Positions 34,728-44,013 of a DNA stretch of 64,000 nucleotides are shown here, piece after piece; the stretch's first letter is position 1; every line of letters begins with the position of its first letter. A program made the translations under genes and the position numbers. The notes below the pieces were generated by a model. That model saw only the letters and a list, made by a program, of their open reading frames with translations, ran no database searches and had not been told where the DNA came from. Location of the stretch: contig NZ_JACIBX010000001.1 of the NCBI RefSeq assembly GCF_014195545.1, forward strand, positions 206,463 through 270,462. The letters run 5' to 3'. Source of the DNA: Limimaricola variabilis (lineage in GTDB: Bacteria; Pseudomonadota; Alphaproteobacteria; Rhodobacterales; Rhodobacteraceae).

Positions 34728-35603
34728 TCAGCCCTTGGCGACCTTGGCGACCTCGGCGGCGAAGTCCTCTTCGACCTTCTCGATGCCTTCGCCCACGGCC
34801 ATCCGGACGAAACCGGTGATGGTCGCGCCGGCGTCCTTGGCAGCCTGCTCGACGGTCAGGTCGGGGTTCACCACGAAGGCCTGACCCAGCAGGGTCGACT
34901 CGGCCATGAACTTCTTCATCCGGCCTTCGATCATCTTCTCGATGACCTGCTCCGGCTTGCCGCTTTCGCGGGCGATGTCCATCTGGACCTGCTTTTCCTT
35001 CTCGACGATCGCGGGGTCGAGATCGGCCTCGCCGAGGGCAGCGGGGTTGGCGGCGGCGATGTGCATCGCGACCTGACGGCCGAAGGCTTCGTCACCACCG
35101 GTCAGCGCGACCAGCACGCCGATGTTGCCCATGTCGGTCGCGGCGGCGTTGTGGACGTAGGTCACGACCTTCTCGCCCTCGATCGCGGCCATCCGGCGCA
35201 GGGTCATGTTTTCGCCGATCTTGGCGATCGCGTCGGTGACCAGCGTGTCGACCGGCTTGCCGTCGACCTCGGTGGTCTTCAGCTCTTCGAGGCTCGACGC
35301 CTTGAGGCCGGCTTGGGCGATCTTCGAGACCAGCGACTGGAAGTCGGCGTTCTTGGCGACGAAGTCGGTTTCCGAGTTCAGCTCGATCGCCACGCCGCGG
35401 CCACCCTCGACCGCGACGGCCACGAGGCCCTCGGCGGCGGTGCGGCCGGATTTCTTGGCGGCCTTGGCCAGACCTTTGGTGCGCAGCCAGTCGACCGCGG
35501 CTTCCATGTCGCCGTCGGTTTCGGTCAGCGCCTTCTTGGCGTCCATCATGCCTGCGCCGGTGCTCTCGCGCAGTTCCTTGACCATGCTCGCGGTGATCGC
35601 CAT
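34728..35603 (-). CDS. tsf: elongation factor Ts
   Basis: 291 residues from the ATG at 35603 with AGGAGAG upstream. The frame stays open further upstream, but [26 protein letters not shown] is the standard N-terminus. It contains the UBA-like start, the TDFVAKN motif ([12 protein letters not shown]) and two dimer-like core halves. It exchanges GDP for GTP on EF-Tu. It is cotranscribed after rpsB, 77 bp apart, the usual bacterial arrangement. Confidence 0.98.
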   Translation of the reverse strand: MAITASMVKELRESTGAGMMDAKKALTETDGDMEAAVDWLRTKGLAKAAKKSGRTAAEGLVAVAVEGGRGVAIELNSETDFVAKNADFQSLVSKIAQAGLKASSLEELKTTEVDGKPVDTLVTDAIAKIGENMTLRRMAAIEGEKVVTYVHNAAATDMGNIGVLVALTGGDEAFGRQVAMHIAAANPAALGEADLDPAIVEKEKQVQMDIARESGKPEQVIEKMIEGRMKKFMAESTLLGQAFVVNPDLTVEQAAKDAGATITGFVRMAVGEGIEKVEEDFAAEVAKVAKG

Positions 35604-35680
35604 CGCGTCTCTCCTAGAATTTGAATGGACTCCGGGCGCGGCATATCCGCGCCCGGCAACCGTGATGTGACGGATCGCCC

Positions 35681-36457
35681 TTACTGGGCAGCGGCTTCTT
35701 CGGCCTCGGCGGCGAGCTGCTCTTCGGTGTACTGCTCCATCGCACCCATGTCGACGCCGGCGGCGCCGAGCTGCGCGCTCATGCCGTCGAGAGCGGCACG
35801 GGCGGCGAGGTCGCAATACAGGGCGATCGCACGGGCGGCGTCGTCATTGCCCGGGATCACGTAGTCCACGCCCTCGGGCGAGCAGTTGGTGTCGACGACG
35901 GCGACGACCGGGATGCCGAGCTTCTTGGCTTCGGAGATCGCCAGGTCTTCCTTGTTGACGTCGATGACGAACAGCAGGTCCGGCACGCCGCCCATTTCGC
36001 GGATGCCGCCCAGCGACGCCTGCAGCTTGACCTGCTCGCGCTCCATGCCGAGGCGCTCTTTCTTGGTCAGGCCCGCAAAGCCCTGCTCGGCGGCTTCGTC
36101 GATGGCGCGCAGACGGTTGATCGACTGCGACACGGTCTGCCAGTTGGTCAGCGTGCCACCGAGCCAGCGGTGGTTCATGTAGAACTGCGCCGACTTCTCG
36201 GCGGCGTCGGCGATCGGCTGCGCGGCCTGGCGCTTGGTGCCTACGAACAGGACGCGGCCGCCCTTGGCGACGGTGTCACGGATGACCTGCAGAGCCTTGT
36301 CCAGCATCGGGACGGTCTGGGTCAGGTCCATGATGTGGATGCCGTTGCGGGCGCCGTAGATGTACTCGGACATCCGCGGGTTCCAACGGGCGGTCTGGTG
36401 GCCGAAGTGGACGCCGGCCTCAAGCAGCTGGCGCATGGAGAACTCGGGAAGAGCCAT
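35681..36457 (-). CDS. rpsB: 30S ribosomal protein S2
   Basis: 258 residues. Recognised by [54 protein letters not shown] and [26 protein letters not shown]. The C-terminus has an alphaproteobacterial acidic tail ([14 protein letters not shown]). It is a head-body junction protein of the small subunit. It forms an operon with tsf. The leader (36458-36656) is GC-rich and may hold the autoregulatory region, but I see no defined element. Confidence 0.99.
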   Translation of the reverse strand: MALPEFSMRQLLEAGVHFGHQTARWNPRMSEYIYGARNGIHIMDLTQTVPMLDKALQVIRDTVAKGGRVLFVGTKRQAAQPIADAAEKSAQFYMNHRWLGGTLTNWQTVSQSINRLRAIDEAAEQGFAGLTKKERLGMEREQVKLQASLGGIREMGGVPDLLFVIDVNKEDLAISEAKKLGIPVVAVVDTNCSPEGVDYVIPGNDDAARAIALYCDLAARAALDGMSAQLGAAGVDMGAMEQYTEEQLAAEAEEAAAQ

Positions 36458-36656
36458 GTCTCTATACCTTTCCGGTTTAGCCTCGGCGGAGGATCAGGGC
36501 AGATGCCCCAACCGGTGGACCTTGGGGGATGTCTCCCCCCGTAGGCCCGCCCCCGCCTGCGGGATTGATCGTGCGCCGCCCTTAGCGCCGCCCGCCGGAA
36601 AAGGCAAGCCCGGCCCTGCCCCGTTTCGCTCCGGTTCGCCCCGGGTCAGCTCCGGG

Positions 36657-37526
36657 TCAGTTCCGGCGCAGCCGCTTGATCAGCGACGAGGTATCCCAAC
36701 GGCCGCCGCCCATCTGCTGCACCTCCTTGTAGAACTGGTCGACCAGCGCCGTCACCGGCAGGCTGACCGACAGCTCGTCCGCCGCGTCGAGGCAGATGCC
36801 GAGATCCTTGCGCATCCAGTCGACCGCGAAGCCATGCTCGAAATGATCGTCGAGCATCGTGCCGTGCCGGTTGACCATCTGCCAGCTGCCGGCGGCGCCC
36901 TGGCTGATCACCTCCACCAGCGCCCGCCCGTCGAGACCGGCCTTCTCGGCGAAAGCCAGCGATTCCGACAGGCCCTGCACCAGCCCCGCGATGGCGATCT
37001 GGTTGGCCATCTTGGCGAGCTGGCCCGCGCCGCTCTCGCCCAGCCGGCGGCAAATCTTGGCATAGGCGTCGATCACCGGTTCGGCCCGGTCGAAATGCTC
37101 CTGCGCCCCACCGCACATCACCGAGAGCTGGCCGTTCTCGGCCCCTGCCTGACCGCCCGAAACCGGCGCATCGACGAAGCCCAGCCCCTTCGCATCCGCC
37201 TCGGCCGCCAGTTCGCGGGTGACGGCGGCGCTGACCGTGGTGTGATCGACGAAGAGCGCGCCGGACGCCATGCCCGCGAATGCGCCGTCCTCGCCGAGGC
37301 AGACGCCGCGCAGATCGTCGTCATTGCCGACGCAGGCAAAGACGATCTCGGCATCCTGCGCCGCCTCGCGCGGCGTGGCAGCGTGGCGACCGCCATGTTC
37401 GGCGGCCCATTTCTCGGCCTTGGACGTGGTACGGTTATAGACCGTCACCTCATGTCCGGCCCGCGCCAGATGCCCCGCCATGGGATACCCCATCACGCCC
37501 AGTCCCAAAAACGTCACTCTTGCCAT
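36657..37526 (-). CDS. beta-hydroxyacid dehydrogenase (HIBADH/GLYR family)
   Basis: 289 residues. Rossmann start VTFLGLGVMGYPMAGHLARAG, substrate motif FVDAPVSGGQAGAENGQLS and the catalytic lysine region GQLAKMANQIAIAGL show a 3-hydroxyisobutyrate dehydrogenase-like enzyme. NAD(P) preference is unresolved: the strand-2 end is VTVYNRTTSKAEKW, an Asn-Arg-Thr that favours NADPH, as in glyoxylate/succinic semialdehyde reductases. It could reduce a short semialdehyde or tartronate semialdehyde. It is divergent from the acylase gene. Confidence 0.92.
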   Translation of the reverse strand: MARVTFLGLGVMGYPMAGHLARAGHEVTVYNRTTSKAEKWAAEHGGRHAATPREAAQDAEIVFACVGNDDDLRGVCLGEDGAFAGMASGALFVDHTTVSAAVTRELAAEADAKGLGFVDAPVSGGQAGAENGQLSVMCGGAQEHFDRAEPVIDAYAKICRRLGESGAGQLAKMANQIAIAGLVQGLSESLAFAEKAGLDGRALVEVISQGAAGSWQMVNRHGTMLDDHFEHGFAVDWMRKDLGICLDAADELSVSLPVTALVDQFYKEVQQMGGGRWDTSSLIKRLRRN

Positions 37527-37629
37527 GGCGGCCTCCCTGCCTCGGGGCTTTCGCTCGCCCCCGAGGCGCGATACTCAGCATCCCCAACCGGCCCGTCAAG
37601 CGCGGGTGCCCAAGCCCCCCGGAGGATCG

Positions 37630-40092
37630 ATGGCCACCCTGTTCCGCTGGCTCATGCGCCTGACCGTCGGCGCGATCCTGTTCGGCCTTCTGGCCTTCGT
37701 GCTGACCTACTGGTTCTTCGCCCGTTCGCTGCCCGATTACGACGCCCGCACCCGCGTCGCCGGGCTGGCGGCGCCGGTCGAGATCGTGCGCGACCACGCC
37801 AACGTGCCGCATATCTTCGGCAGCACCGATCGCGACAGCTTCTTCGCGCTGGGATACGCCCATGCTCAGGACCGGCTGTGGCAGATGACGATCCTGCGCC
37901 GCACCGTGCAGGGTCGGCTGTCGGAGCTGTTCGGCCGCCGCACCGCCGACAGCGACATCCTGATGCGCCGCCTCGATCTCTACCGTGCCGCCACCGCCTC
38001 GGTCGACGACCAGGACGGCCAGACCCGCGCGGCGCTCGAGGCCTATGCGGCGGGCGTCAATGCCTGGCTGGCCGAGGTCAATGCCGGGGCCCGCGGCCGC
38101 GGCGCGCCGGAAATGTGGCTTTTCAACCAGCCGGTCGCACCCTGGCAACCGGCCGACAGCATCGCCATCCTCAAGCTGATGGCCTGGCAGCAGACCGACC
38201 ACCTGCAGGCCGAGGTCTTGCGCGCCCGCGCGTCGCTGGTGCTGGAGCCGGAGCGGCTGCGCGACATCCTGCCCGACGTGCCCGGCCCCGGCCTGACCGC
38301 GCTGCCGCGCTATGCCGATCTGGTGCCCGACATCCCCGAACGCCATGCCGCCGTGGCGACGCCGATCGATCCGCTGGCCGCCAGCCTGCCGGCCGGCTTC
38401 CCGGGCGCTTCCAACGCCTGGGCGGCCGGGCCCTCGCGATCCGCCAGCGGCGCGACGCTGCTGGCCAACGACCCGCACCGGCTGCTCACCGCGCCGTCGA
38501 TCTGGTACCTGGCCCGACTGGAGCTGGCCTCGGGCGGTGTGATCGGCGCGACGGTGCCGGGCATTCCGCTGATCCTCGCCGGGCGCAGCGCCGATCTGGG
38601 CTGGGGCATCACCGCCGCCTTCGCCGACGATCTCGACCTCTATGCCGAGGAGGTGAACCCCAAGAACGCCGCCGAGTACCGCACCCCCGACGGCTGGGCG
38701 CGGTTCGAAGCGCGCGACAGCATCGTTGAGATCAAGGACGCCCCGGCGGTGACCCTGCGGCTGCAGCGCACCGCCAACGGCCCGGTCCTGCCGCCCGAGC
38801 AGTTCGCGCTCGACACGATCCGGCCGCGCGGCCACGTGATGACCCTCGCCTGGTCGGGCCTGTCGGACAGCGACACCACCATGACCGCCGGGATGCGGCT
38901 GATGCGATCCCGCTCGATCGAGGAAGGCATCCGCGCCGGACGGCTGCAGGTCGCGCCGAACCAGAACCTGATCCTCGCCGACCGCAACCGCGTGGCGCTC
39001 AAGACCGTGGGCGCCGTACCCCTGCGCGACCCGGAACATCAGAGTCAGGGCCGCCTGCCGACGCTGGGCCATGTCGCCGAGAACCGCTGGCGCGGCTGGA
39101 TGGCCTATTCCGCCCTGCCCGAGACGACCGAACCGGCCGGTGGCCTCGTCGGCAACACCAACAACAAGACCATCGACCGGCCTTTCCCCGACCACGTCTC
39201 CTTCCACTGGGGCGACACCCAGCGCATCGCGCGCTGGCGCGGGCTGATGCAATCGCGCGAGGTGCATACCCGCGACAGCTTCATCGAGGCGCAGCTCGAC
39301 ACCGTGAGTCCCACCGCCCGCGCGCTGCTGCCGATCGTCGGCGCCGATCTGTGGTTCACCGGCGCGCCGGCCGCCGAGGGCACGCCCGAGCGGCGCCGCC
39401 AGCGCGCGCTCGAGCTCCTTGGCGAATGGAACGGCGAGATGAACGAGCATCTGCCCGAGCCGCTGATCTACGCCGCCTGGATGCGGGCGCTGCAGGAGCG
39501 GCTGATCCGCGACGAGCTCGGCCCACTCACCTCGGCCTTCGTCCATCCCGAACCGCTCTTCATCGACCGGGTGTTCCGCGACATCGACGGTGCGAGCGCG
39601 TGGTGCGACATCCGCCCCTCGGCCGCCGAAGAGAGCTGCGCCGACATCGCGCGGCTGGCGCTCGACGACGCGCTGATCTGGATCGGCGAGACCTATGGCA
39701 GCAATCTCGATGCGCTGCGCTGGGGCGATGCGCACGAGGCACGCCAGGATCACCCGGTGCTGGGCCAGGCCCCGCTGCTGGGCTGGTTCGTCAACATCCG
39801 TCAGAGCACCTCTGGCGGCGACCATACGCTGATGCGCGGGCTGACCGACGGGCGCGCGCCTAATCCGTTCCACAACATCCATGCCGCCGGCTATCGCGGG
39901 GTCTATGACTTCGCCGATCCCGACAGCTCGGTCTTCATCATCTCGACAGGTCAGTCGGGCCATCCGCTGTCGCGCCATTACGACGATCTGGGCGAGCTGT
40001 GGCGGCGCGGTGAATACATCCCGATGTCGCTCGATCCCACCCTCGCGCGCGGTGCCGCCGTCGGCGTGACCCAGCTCTTGCCGGCGCGCTGA
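37630..40092 (+). CDS. penicillin acylase family Ntn-hydrolase
   Basis: 820 residues from the ATG at 37630 preceded by GGAGG. N-terminal TM helix LTVGAILFGLLAFVLTYWFF anchors or exports it. The alpha chain carries EIVRDHANVPHIFGSTDRDSFFALGYAHAQDRLWQM. Autoprocessing gives Ser261 in FPGASNAWAAGPSRS as the N-terminal nucleophile. The beta chain has ANDPHRLL, PGIPLILAGRSADLGWGIT and later SFHWGDTQRIARWR. Family members deacylate beta-lactams or acyl-homoserine lactones. The substrate here cannot be told, and a quorum-quenching role is only one option. Confidence 0.94.
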   Translation: MATLFRWLMRLTVGAILFGLLAFVLTYWFFARSLPDYDARTRVAGLAAPVEIVRDHANVPHIFGSTDRDSFFALGYAHAQDRLWQMTILRRTVQGRLSELFGRRTADSDILMRRLDLYRAATASVDDQDGQTRAALEAYAAGVNAWLAEVNAGARGRGAPEMWLFNQPVAPWQPADSIAILKLMAWQQTDHLQAEVLRARASLVLEPERLRDILPDVPGPGLTALPRYADLVPDIPERHAAVATPIDPLAASLPAGFPGASNAWAAGPSRSASGATLLANDPHRLLTAPSIWYLARLELASGGVIGATVPGIPLILAGRSADLGWGITAAFADDLDLYAEEVNPKNAAEYRTPDGWARFEARDSIVEIKDAPAVTLRLQRTANGPVLPPEQFALDTIRPRGHVMTLAWSGLSDSDTTMTAGMRLMRSRSIEEGIRAGRLQVAPNQNLILADRNRVALKTVGAVPLRDPEHQSQGRLPTLGHVAENRWRGWMAYSALPETTEPAGGLVGNTNNKTIDRPFPDHVSFHWGDTQRIARWRGLMQSREVHTRDSFIEAQLDTVSPTARALLPIVGADLWFTGAPAAEGTPERRRQRALELLGEWNGEMNEHLPEPLIYAAWMRALQERLIRDELGPLTSAFVHPEPLFIDRVFRDIDGASAWCDIRPSAAEESCADIARLALDDALIWIGETYGSNLDALRWGDAHEARQDHPVLGQAPLLGWFVNIRQSTSGGDHTLMRGLTDGRAPNPFHNIHAAGYRGVYDFADPDSSVFIISTGQSGHPLSRHYDDLGELWRRGEYIPMSLDPTLARGAAVGVTQLLPAR

Positions 40093-40095
40093 GGC

Positions 40096-40120
40096 GGAAC
40101 CGCGCCGGTCCGCGCCGGTT
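40096..40120 (+). promoter_or_regulatory. possible EcfG-type promoter before DUF3140 gene
   Basis: GGAAC (40096-40100), 16 bases, GGTT (40117-40120), 29 bases before the ATG at 40149. The -10 has GGTT in place of CGTT, so it is a weaker match than the two sites near 15.5 and 17.5 kb, but distance and spacing agree. Confidence 0.42.
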
Positions 40121-40148
40121 TGGCCCCCGACATCTGATGGAGGCCGGC

Positions 40149-40484
40149 ATGAGCGGCAAATCGCATGACGAGATCTGGGACGAGTTCCGCGAGCTGGTGA
40201 ACATGGCACCCAAGGAGATCGAGGATTTCCTCGAGACCAAGGAGAGCAAGTCGGTGGGCGACACCGGTGGCGATGGCGAGAGCACCGGTCACAAGTCCGG
40301 CAAGCGGATCGTCGAGATCAAGCGCACCGACAAGTCGGATCTGAGCGACGACCAGTGGGACCACATGGCCAAGGTGGTGGGCTACATCAAGCGTCACAAG
40401 GCGCAGGGCGGTCCCGAGGACGACATCGAACACTCCAAGTGGCGCTACAGCCTGATGAACTGGGGCCACGATCCTCTGAAGTAG
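40149..40484 (+). CDS. DUF3140 domain protein
   Basis: 111 residues. The start at 40149 follows TGGAGG; an earlier ATG at 40137 lacks one. The protein is small, charged and soluble: HDEIWDEFRELVNMAPKEIEDFLETKESKSVG, then SGKRIVEIKRTDKSDLSDDQWDHMAKVVGYIKRHKAQ and a W-containing end SLMNWGHDPLK. This matches the DUF3140 group, thought to bind DNA and often stress-linked. The Lys-rich VGYIKRHKAQ block is the clearest family mark. Confidence 0.83.
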   Translation: MSGKSHDEIWDEFRELVNMAPKEIEDFLETKESKSVGDTGGDGESTGHKSGKRIVEIKRTDKSDLSDDQWDHMAKVVGYIKRHKAQGGPEDDIEHSKWRYSLMNWGHDPLK

Positions 40485-40487
40485 GGT

Positions 40488-40847
40488 TCAGATCGTCTGG
40501 CAGATCTCGATCCGGTTACCGAAAGGATCGGCGACGTAGAGCCGCCGCAGACCCGGCAGGTCGATATCGGGACGCGCCTCGATCCCATGGGCCTCGAGAT
40601 GACGGCGCATGGCGTCGAGATTCGCGACCCGCAGCGCCGGATGCGCCTTGCGCGCCGGGGCGAAGGGCGTCTCGACGCCCAGATGCAGCGACAGCCCCGG
40701 CCCGTCGAACCAGACACCGCCCCGCCCCGCAAGCGCCCCGGGCTTGGCAACCTCGGCGAGACCGAGGATTTCGCCATAAAAGCCGCGCGCCGCTTCCTCC
40801 TCGCCCTCGGGCATGGCGAGCTGGACGTGGTGAAGGTCGATGATCAT
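40488..40847 (-). CDS. VOC family (glyoxalase-like) protein
   Basis: 119 residues with a single VOC module pair: MIIDLHHVQLAMPEGEEEAARGFYGEILGL, VWFDGPGLSLHLGVE, HPALRVANLDAMRRHLEAHG, and the closing YVADPFGNRIEICQ. His7 or nearby, Glu and the final Glu supply the metal set of the family. These enzymes range over glyoxalase, dioxygenase and antibiotic-binding roles; nothing here narrows it. It is convergent with the DUF3140 gene. Confidence 0.9.
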   Translation of the reverse strand: MIIDLHHVQLAMPEGEEEAARGFYGEILGLAEVAKPGALAGRGGVWFDGPGLSLHLGVETPFAPARKAHPALRVANLDAMRRHLEAHGIEARPDIDLPGLRRLYVADPFGNRIEICQTI

Positions 40848-40883
40848 GGGTCTGCTCCGGTCTCGTGCCGTCCCGGAGTAGCG

Positions 40884-41459
40884 TCATCGGCTGGGGCCGT
40901 CATCCCCTTGCGCGTGCATGACATCCACGACATGCAGCCCTCCGCGCGCGCGCAGCGGCGCCAGCAGGTCCTCGAGGAAGAACCCGGTGAGCTGCGACCG
41001 GCTGGTCAGTCCGGACTTGCGATAGACGGCGGTGGCGTGCTGGCGGACCGTGGCGCTGGAACAGTCGCGCAGCGTCGCAATTTCCTTGTGGCTCAGACCC
41101 TTGAGCATCAAAAGCGCGACCTCGCTCTCGGTCTCGGTCAGCTCCCATTGCGCGAACTGCGCGGCGATCGCGCGGCTCAGCCCGTCGACATGGGCGCGAC
41201 TGGCCTGCCGCCACTGCTCGCCCTCGCGGCGCGCCCGGTCGAGATCGCCCAACAGACGCGCCCTCTCGCGCCGCATCTCGCGGCTGGCTTGCGAGCCGAA
41301 GGCGGTGAAGACGACCGCCCCGGCGAGGAGCGCGGTCTCGAACAGGTCGATGGCGAAACCTGCCCAAGTGAAGGGCTCGTCGGCCTGAAGCGCCTCGAGC
41401 ACCACCAGCAGACCGAAGAGGCCTGTAGCGGCTGCGGCGAAGATGAGGATGCGGGACAT
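40884..41459 (-). CDS. membrane-anchored LuxR-HTH regulator
   Basis: 191 residues. Two hydrophobic helices at the N-terminus (ILIFAAAATGLFGLLVVLEAL and AIDLFETALLAGAVVFTAF) are followed by a coiled-coil (REMRRERARLLGDLDRARREGEQWRQ) and a LuxR-type HTH (WELTETESEVALLMLKGLSHKEIATLRDCSSATVRQHATAVYRKSGLTSR). This is the architecture of a small membrane-bound transcription factor that reads a membrane signal. The start ATG at 41459 gives the full helix pair; longer frames add unrelated residues. Confidence 0.8.
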   Translation of the reverse strand: MSRILIFAAAATGLFGLLVVLEALQADEPFTWAGFAIDLFETALLAGAVVFTAFGSQASREMRRERARLLGDLDRARREGEQWRQASRAHVDGLSRAIAAQFAQWELTETESEVALLMLKGLSHKEIATLRDCSSATVRQHATAVYRKSGLTSRSQLTGFFLEDLLAPLRARGGLHVVDVMHAQGDDGPSR

Positions 41460-41519
41460 GGCCGCCCTCCATGACAACGGAAGGATGCCACGGTTTTCGT
41501 TCCGTAGCACCCCGCGGCT

Positions 41520-42281
41520 TCAGTTTTCGGTGACAAAGAAGCCGAGCGCGATGGTCTGGTTGCCCGAGCGCTCCAGTGCCAGCACCTCGATCTCGTAAAG
41601 CGTGCCAGGCCGCAGGAAGGTGGCCGGCACGGTGAAGCTCGTGGCGTCGGGTCCCAGATGCACGTCGAGTTCCGGCTGCGAAAAGCCGTGCGGATCCTCG
41701 TGCTCGTCATCGGTGACGATCAGCTCGTAGCCGGTGATCTCCGGTGTCCGCTCGTCGAGCGAGGTCGTCACCGGCTCCCACGTCACCTGCAGGTCGGCGA
41801 CGGGCATGACCGGCGCGTCCTCCTCGTCCTCCGACAGCGCGGGCGCGGTGATGACGGGCGGCTGCGGCACCAGCGTCGTGAACCGCGCGACGCCTTCGCG
41901 CCCGGTGCCGTCATAGAGCGTGGCACGGATCAGGTAATCGCCTTCGGGAAAGGCGGCCGACAGCGCCGCGTAGTCCCAGACCTCCTCGGGCGGCTCGCGG
42001 CTTTCGAAGAAGAAGGAGCCGAGGCCCAGTTCGCCGAGTTGCGCCTGCGGGTCGATATGCAGCACCAGCGCCCCCGTGGGGTCGAGGATGCACAGCGCGT
42101 TCCAGCCATCGTCATCGCCATAGCCATGCACGCCGATATCGCCGTCGGTGTGGTTGTATTCGATGATCAACCGGGCGGCTGCGATCGGCTCGGTCTCGGC
42201 GGGCATGTCGCCGCAGGGCTCCTGCGCCATCGCCGGCAGGGCGATGAGCGCGAGGGCGGGAATCGGGATCAGGTGTTTCAT
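41520..42281 (-). CDS. secreted protein with Ig/FnIII-like C-terminal domain
   Basis: 253 residues. A signal peptide ends at LALIALPAMAQ. The middle reads like a beta-sandwich (ARLIIEYNHTDGDIGVHGYGDDDGWNALCILDPTGALVLHIDP), then a fibronectin-type half with PQPPVITAPA, LQVTWEPVTTSLDERTPEITGYELIV and FLRPGTLYEIEVLALERSGNQT. The FnIII half is clear from the W, Y and NQT positions. Likely a periplasmic or exported surface protein; no enzymatic motif. Confidence 0.75.
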   Translation of the reverse strand: MKHLIPIPALALIALPAMAQEPCGDMPAETEPIAAARLIIEYNHTDGDIGVHGYGDDDGWNALCILDPTGALVLHIDPQAQLGELGLGSFFFESREPPEEVWDYAALSAAFPEGDYLIRATLYDGTGREGVARFTTLVPQPPVITAPALSEDEEDAPVMPVADLQVTWEPVTTSLDERTPEITGYELIVTDDEHEDPHGFSQPELDVHLGPDATSFTVPATFLRPGTLYEIEVLALERSGNQTIALGFFVTEN

Positions 42282-42373
42282 GGCGTCTCTCCCCTTGATG
42301 ATCAGGGAAAGCCTGCGCCGGTTGCGTGGCCGCGCCCATCCGACAGGGCGCGGCCACGGCATTTGTCAGTGGC

Positions 42374-43657
42374 TCAGAGCCGTTCGTAACGGGCCTTTTG
42401 CGCCGCCGACCAGCGGACCTGCATCTTGTGCCCGTCCTCGGTCGGCGTGTCGGCCTCGACCAGGCCCTGCTCGAAGAGCCAGGCCCGCTTGCGGCCCGCG
42501 GCGAAGGGCACCATCAGCTCCTCGACATGCTTCACGCCGCCGAGCGCCTCGGAGATCTCGGCCAGAAGCGCGTCCATCCCCTCGCCGGTGATCGCCGAGA
42601 CGGCCGAGACGTTCTCGGTCCGCGCCGCCCGCTCCAGCGCCGCCTCGCGGCTATCCTCGGGCAGCGTGTCGATTTTGTTCCAGACCTCGATCTTCGGCGT
42701 GTCGTCCGACAGACCGAGGCTCGACAGGATGCTCTCGACCTCGCGCGCCTGTTCCACCGTCTGGGCGTGCCCGATGTCGCGCACATGCAGCACCAGATCG
42801 GCGTCGAGCACCTCTTCGAGGGTGGCGCGGAAGGCCGCGACCAGCTCGGTCGGCAGATCCGAGATGAAGCCCACCGTGTCCGACAGGATCACCTCGTCGC
42901 CGGTCGGCAGCACGACGCGCCGCATGGTCGGGTCGAGGGTGGCGAAGAGCATGTCCTTGGCCATGACCTCGGCGCCGGTGAGCCGGTTGAACAGCGTCGA
43001 CTTGCCGGCGTTGGTATAGCCGACCAGCGCCACGATCGGGAACGGCACCTTGGCGCGCGAGGCACGGTGCAGCGCGCGGGTCTTCACCACCTTGTCGAGC
43101 TGACGGCGCAGCCGCACCAGCTGTTCGTCGATGGCGCGACGGTCCGCCTCAATCTGGGTTTCGCCGGGGCCGCCGACGAAACCGAGACCGCCGCGCTGCC
43201 GCTCGAGGTGGGTCCAAGCGCGGACCAGCCGCGTGCGCTGATACGACAGCGCCGCCATCTCGACCTGCAGCACGCCCTCTCGGGTGGCGGCGCGGTCGCC
43301 GAAGATCTCGAGGATGAGGCCGGTCCGATCGAGGATCTTGACCTTCCACTCCTTCTCGAGATTGCGCTGCTGCACCGGGCCGACATGGCCGTCGATCAGC
43401 ACCAGCTCGATCTCGTTCTGCTTGAGACGGGTGCCGAGCTCCTCGATCTTGCCGGTGCCGAACAGCATGCCGGGATGGCGCTTGGGCAGGCGGACGATCT
43501 CGGAGCCCTTGATCTCGAGCCCAGGCAACGCATGGGCCAGCGCCACGGCCTCGGCCAGCGCGGCCACGGGCTCACGCCGGTTCTGGTCGTTCTTCACCTC
43601 GGGGTGGATCACCCATGTGCGGGTGTCCGGCCGTTCGGGAATATAGTAATCGGTCAA
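42374..43657 (-). CDS. hflX: ribosome-associated GTPase HflX
   Basis: 427 residues. HflX domain: [18 protein letters not shown] and [35 protein letters not shown]. The Gly-rich segment [19 protein letters not shown] precedes the GTPase domain: G1 [13 protein letters not shown]3 [11 protein letters not shown]4 VWNKIDTL. The start is TTG at 43657, overlapping the hfq stop; no better start lies within the next 30 codons. It splits stalled or heat-damaged ribosomes. It is the partner of hfq in a stress-response pair. Confidence 0.95.
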   Translation of the reverse strand: MTDYYIPERPDTRTWVIHPEVKNDQNRREPVAALAEAVALAHALPGLEIKGSEIVRLPKRHPGMLFGTGKIEELGTRLKQNEIELVLIDGHVGPVQQRNLEKEWKVKILDRTGLILEIFGDRAATREGVLQVEMAALSYQRTRLVRAWTHLERQRGGLGFVGGPGETQIEADRRAIDEQLVRLRRQLDKVVKTRALHRASRAKVPFPIVALVGYTNAGKSTLFNRLTGAEVMAKDMLFATLDPTMRRVVLPTGDEVILSDTVGFISDLPTELVAAFRATLEEVLDADLVLHVRDIGHAQTVEQAREVESILSSLGLSDDTPKIEVWNKIDTLPEDSREAALERAARTENVSAVSAITGEGMDALLAEISEALGGVKHVEELMVPFAAGRKRAWLFEQGLVEADTPTEDGHKMQVRWSAAQKARYERL

Positions 43658-43887
43658 TCTTCACCGTCATAGAGGTTCACGGGCTGCGACGGCATGATGG
43701 TCGAGATCGCGCTCTTGTAGACGAGCTGGCTCTGACCGTCGCGACGCAGCAGCACGCAGAAATTGTCGAACCAAGTGATCACGCCCTGAAGCTTCACGCC
43801 ATTGATCAGGAAGATCGTCACCGGCACCTTGATCTTGCGGACGTGGTTCAGGAAGGCGTCCTGAAGGTTCTGCTTGTCACCGGCCAT
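43654..43887 (-). CDS. hfq: RNA chaperone Hfq
   Basis: 77 residues from the ATG at 43887. The Sm1 motif [41 protein letters not shown] and the Sm2 motif [12 protein letters not shown] with the YKxA variant mark Hfq; Gln8 is in place for U-binding. The C-terminus is short (PVNLYDGED), as in alphaproteobacteria. It pairs small RNAs with mRNAs. It is translationally coupled to hflX (TTGA overlap). Confidence 0.99.
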   Translation of the reverse strand: MAGDKQNLQDAFLNHVRKIKVPVTIFLINGVKLQGVITWFDNFCVLLRRDGQSQLVYKSAISTIMPSQPVNLYDGED

Positions 43888-44013
43888 CACTGTCCCTTTG
43901 TTCTTGCGGCCGCGTATCGGCCTTTTCCCTCGTTGGAAAGGAGTATGTCGCGCCCCCTGCGGAGTTTCCAGCCCGGAAATCAGCCCCTTTCGCGCAGGCA
44001 GGCCCTGCGTGGC

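Noticed and set aside
37450-40209. 919-residue reverse frame opposite the acylase gene
   Set aside because: A shadow frame: no ribosome site, no domain, while the forward frame has a clear Ntn-hydrolase sequence.
41460-41519. EcfG-type promoter before the membrane LuxR gene
   Set aside because: GGAAC and CGTT are present on the minus strand but are 19 bases apart, beyond the 16-17 seen in accepted sites.
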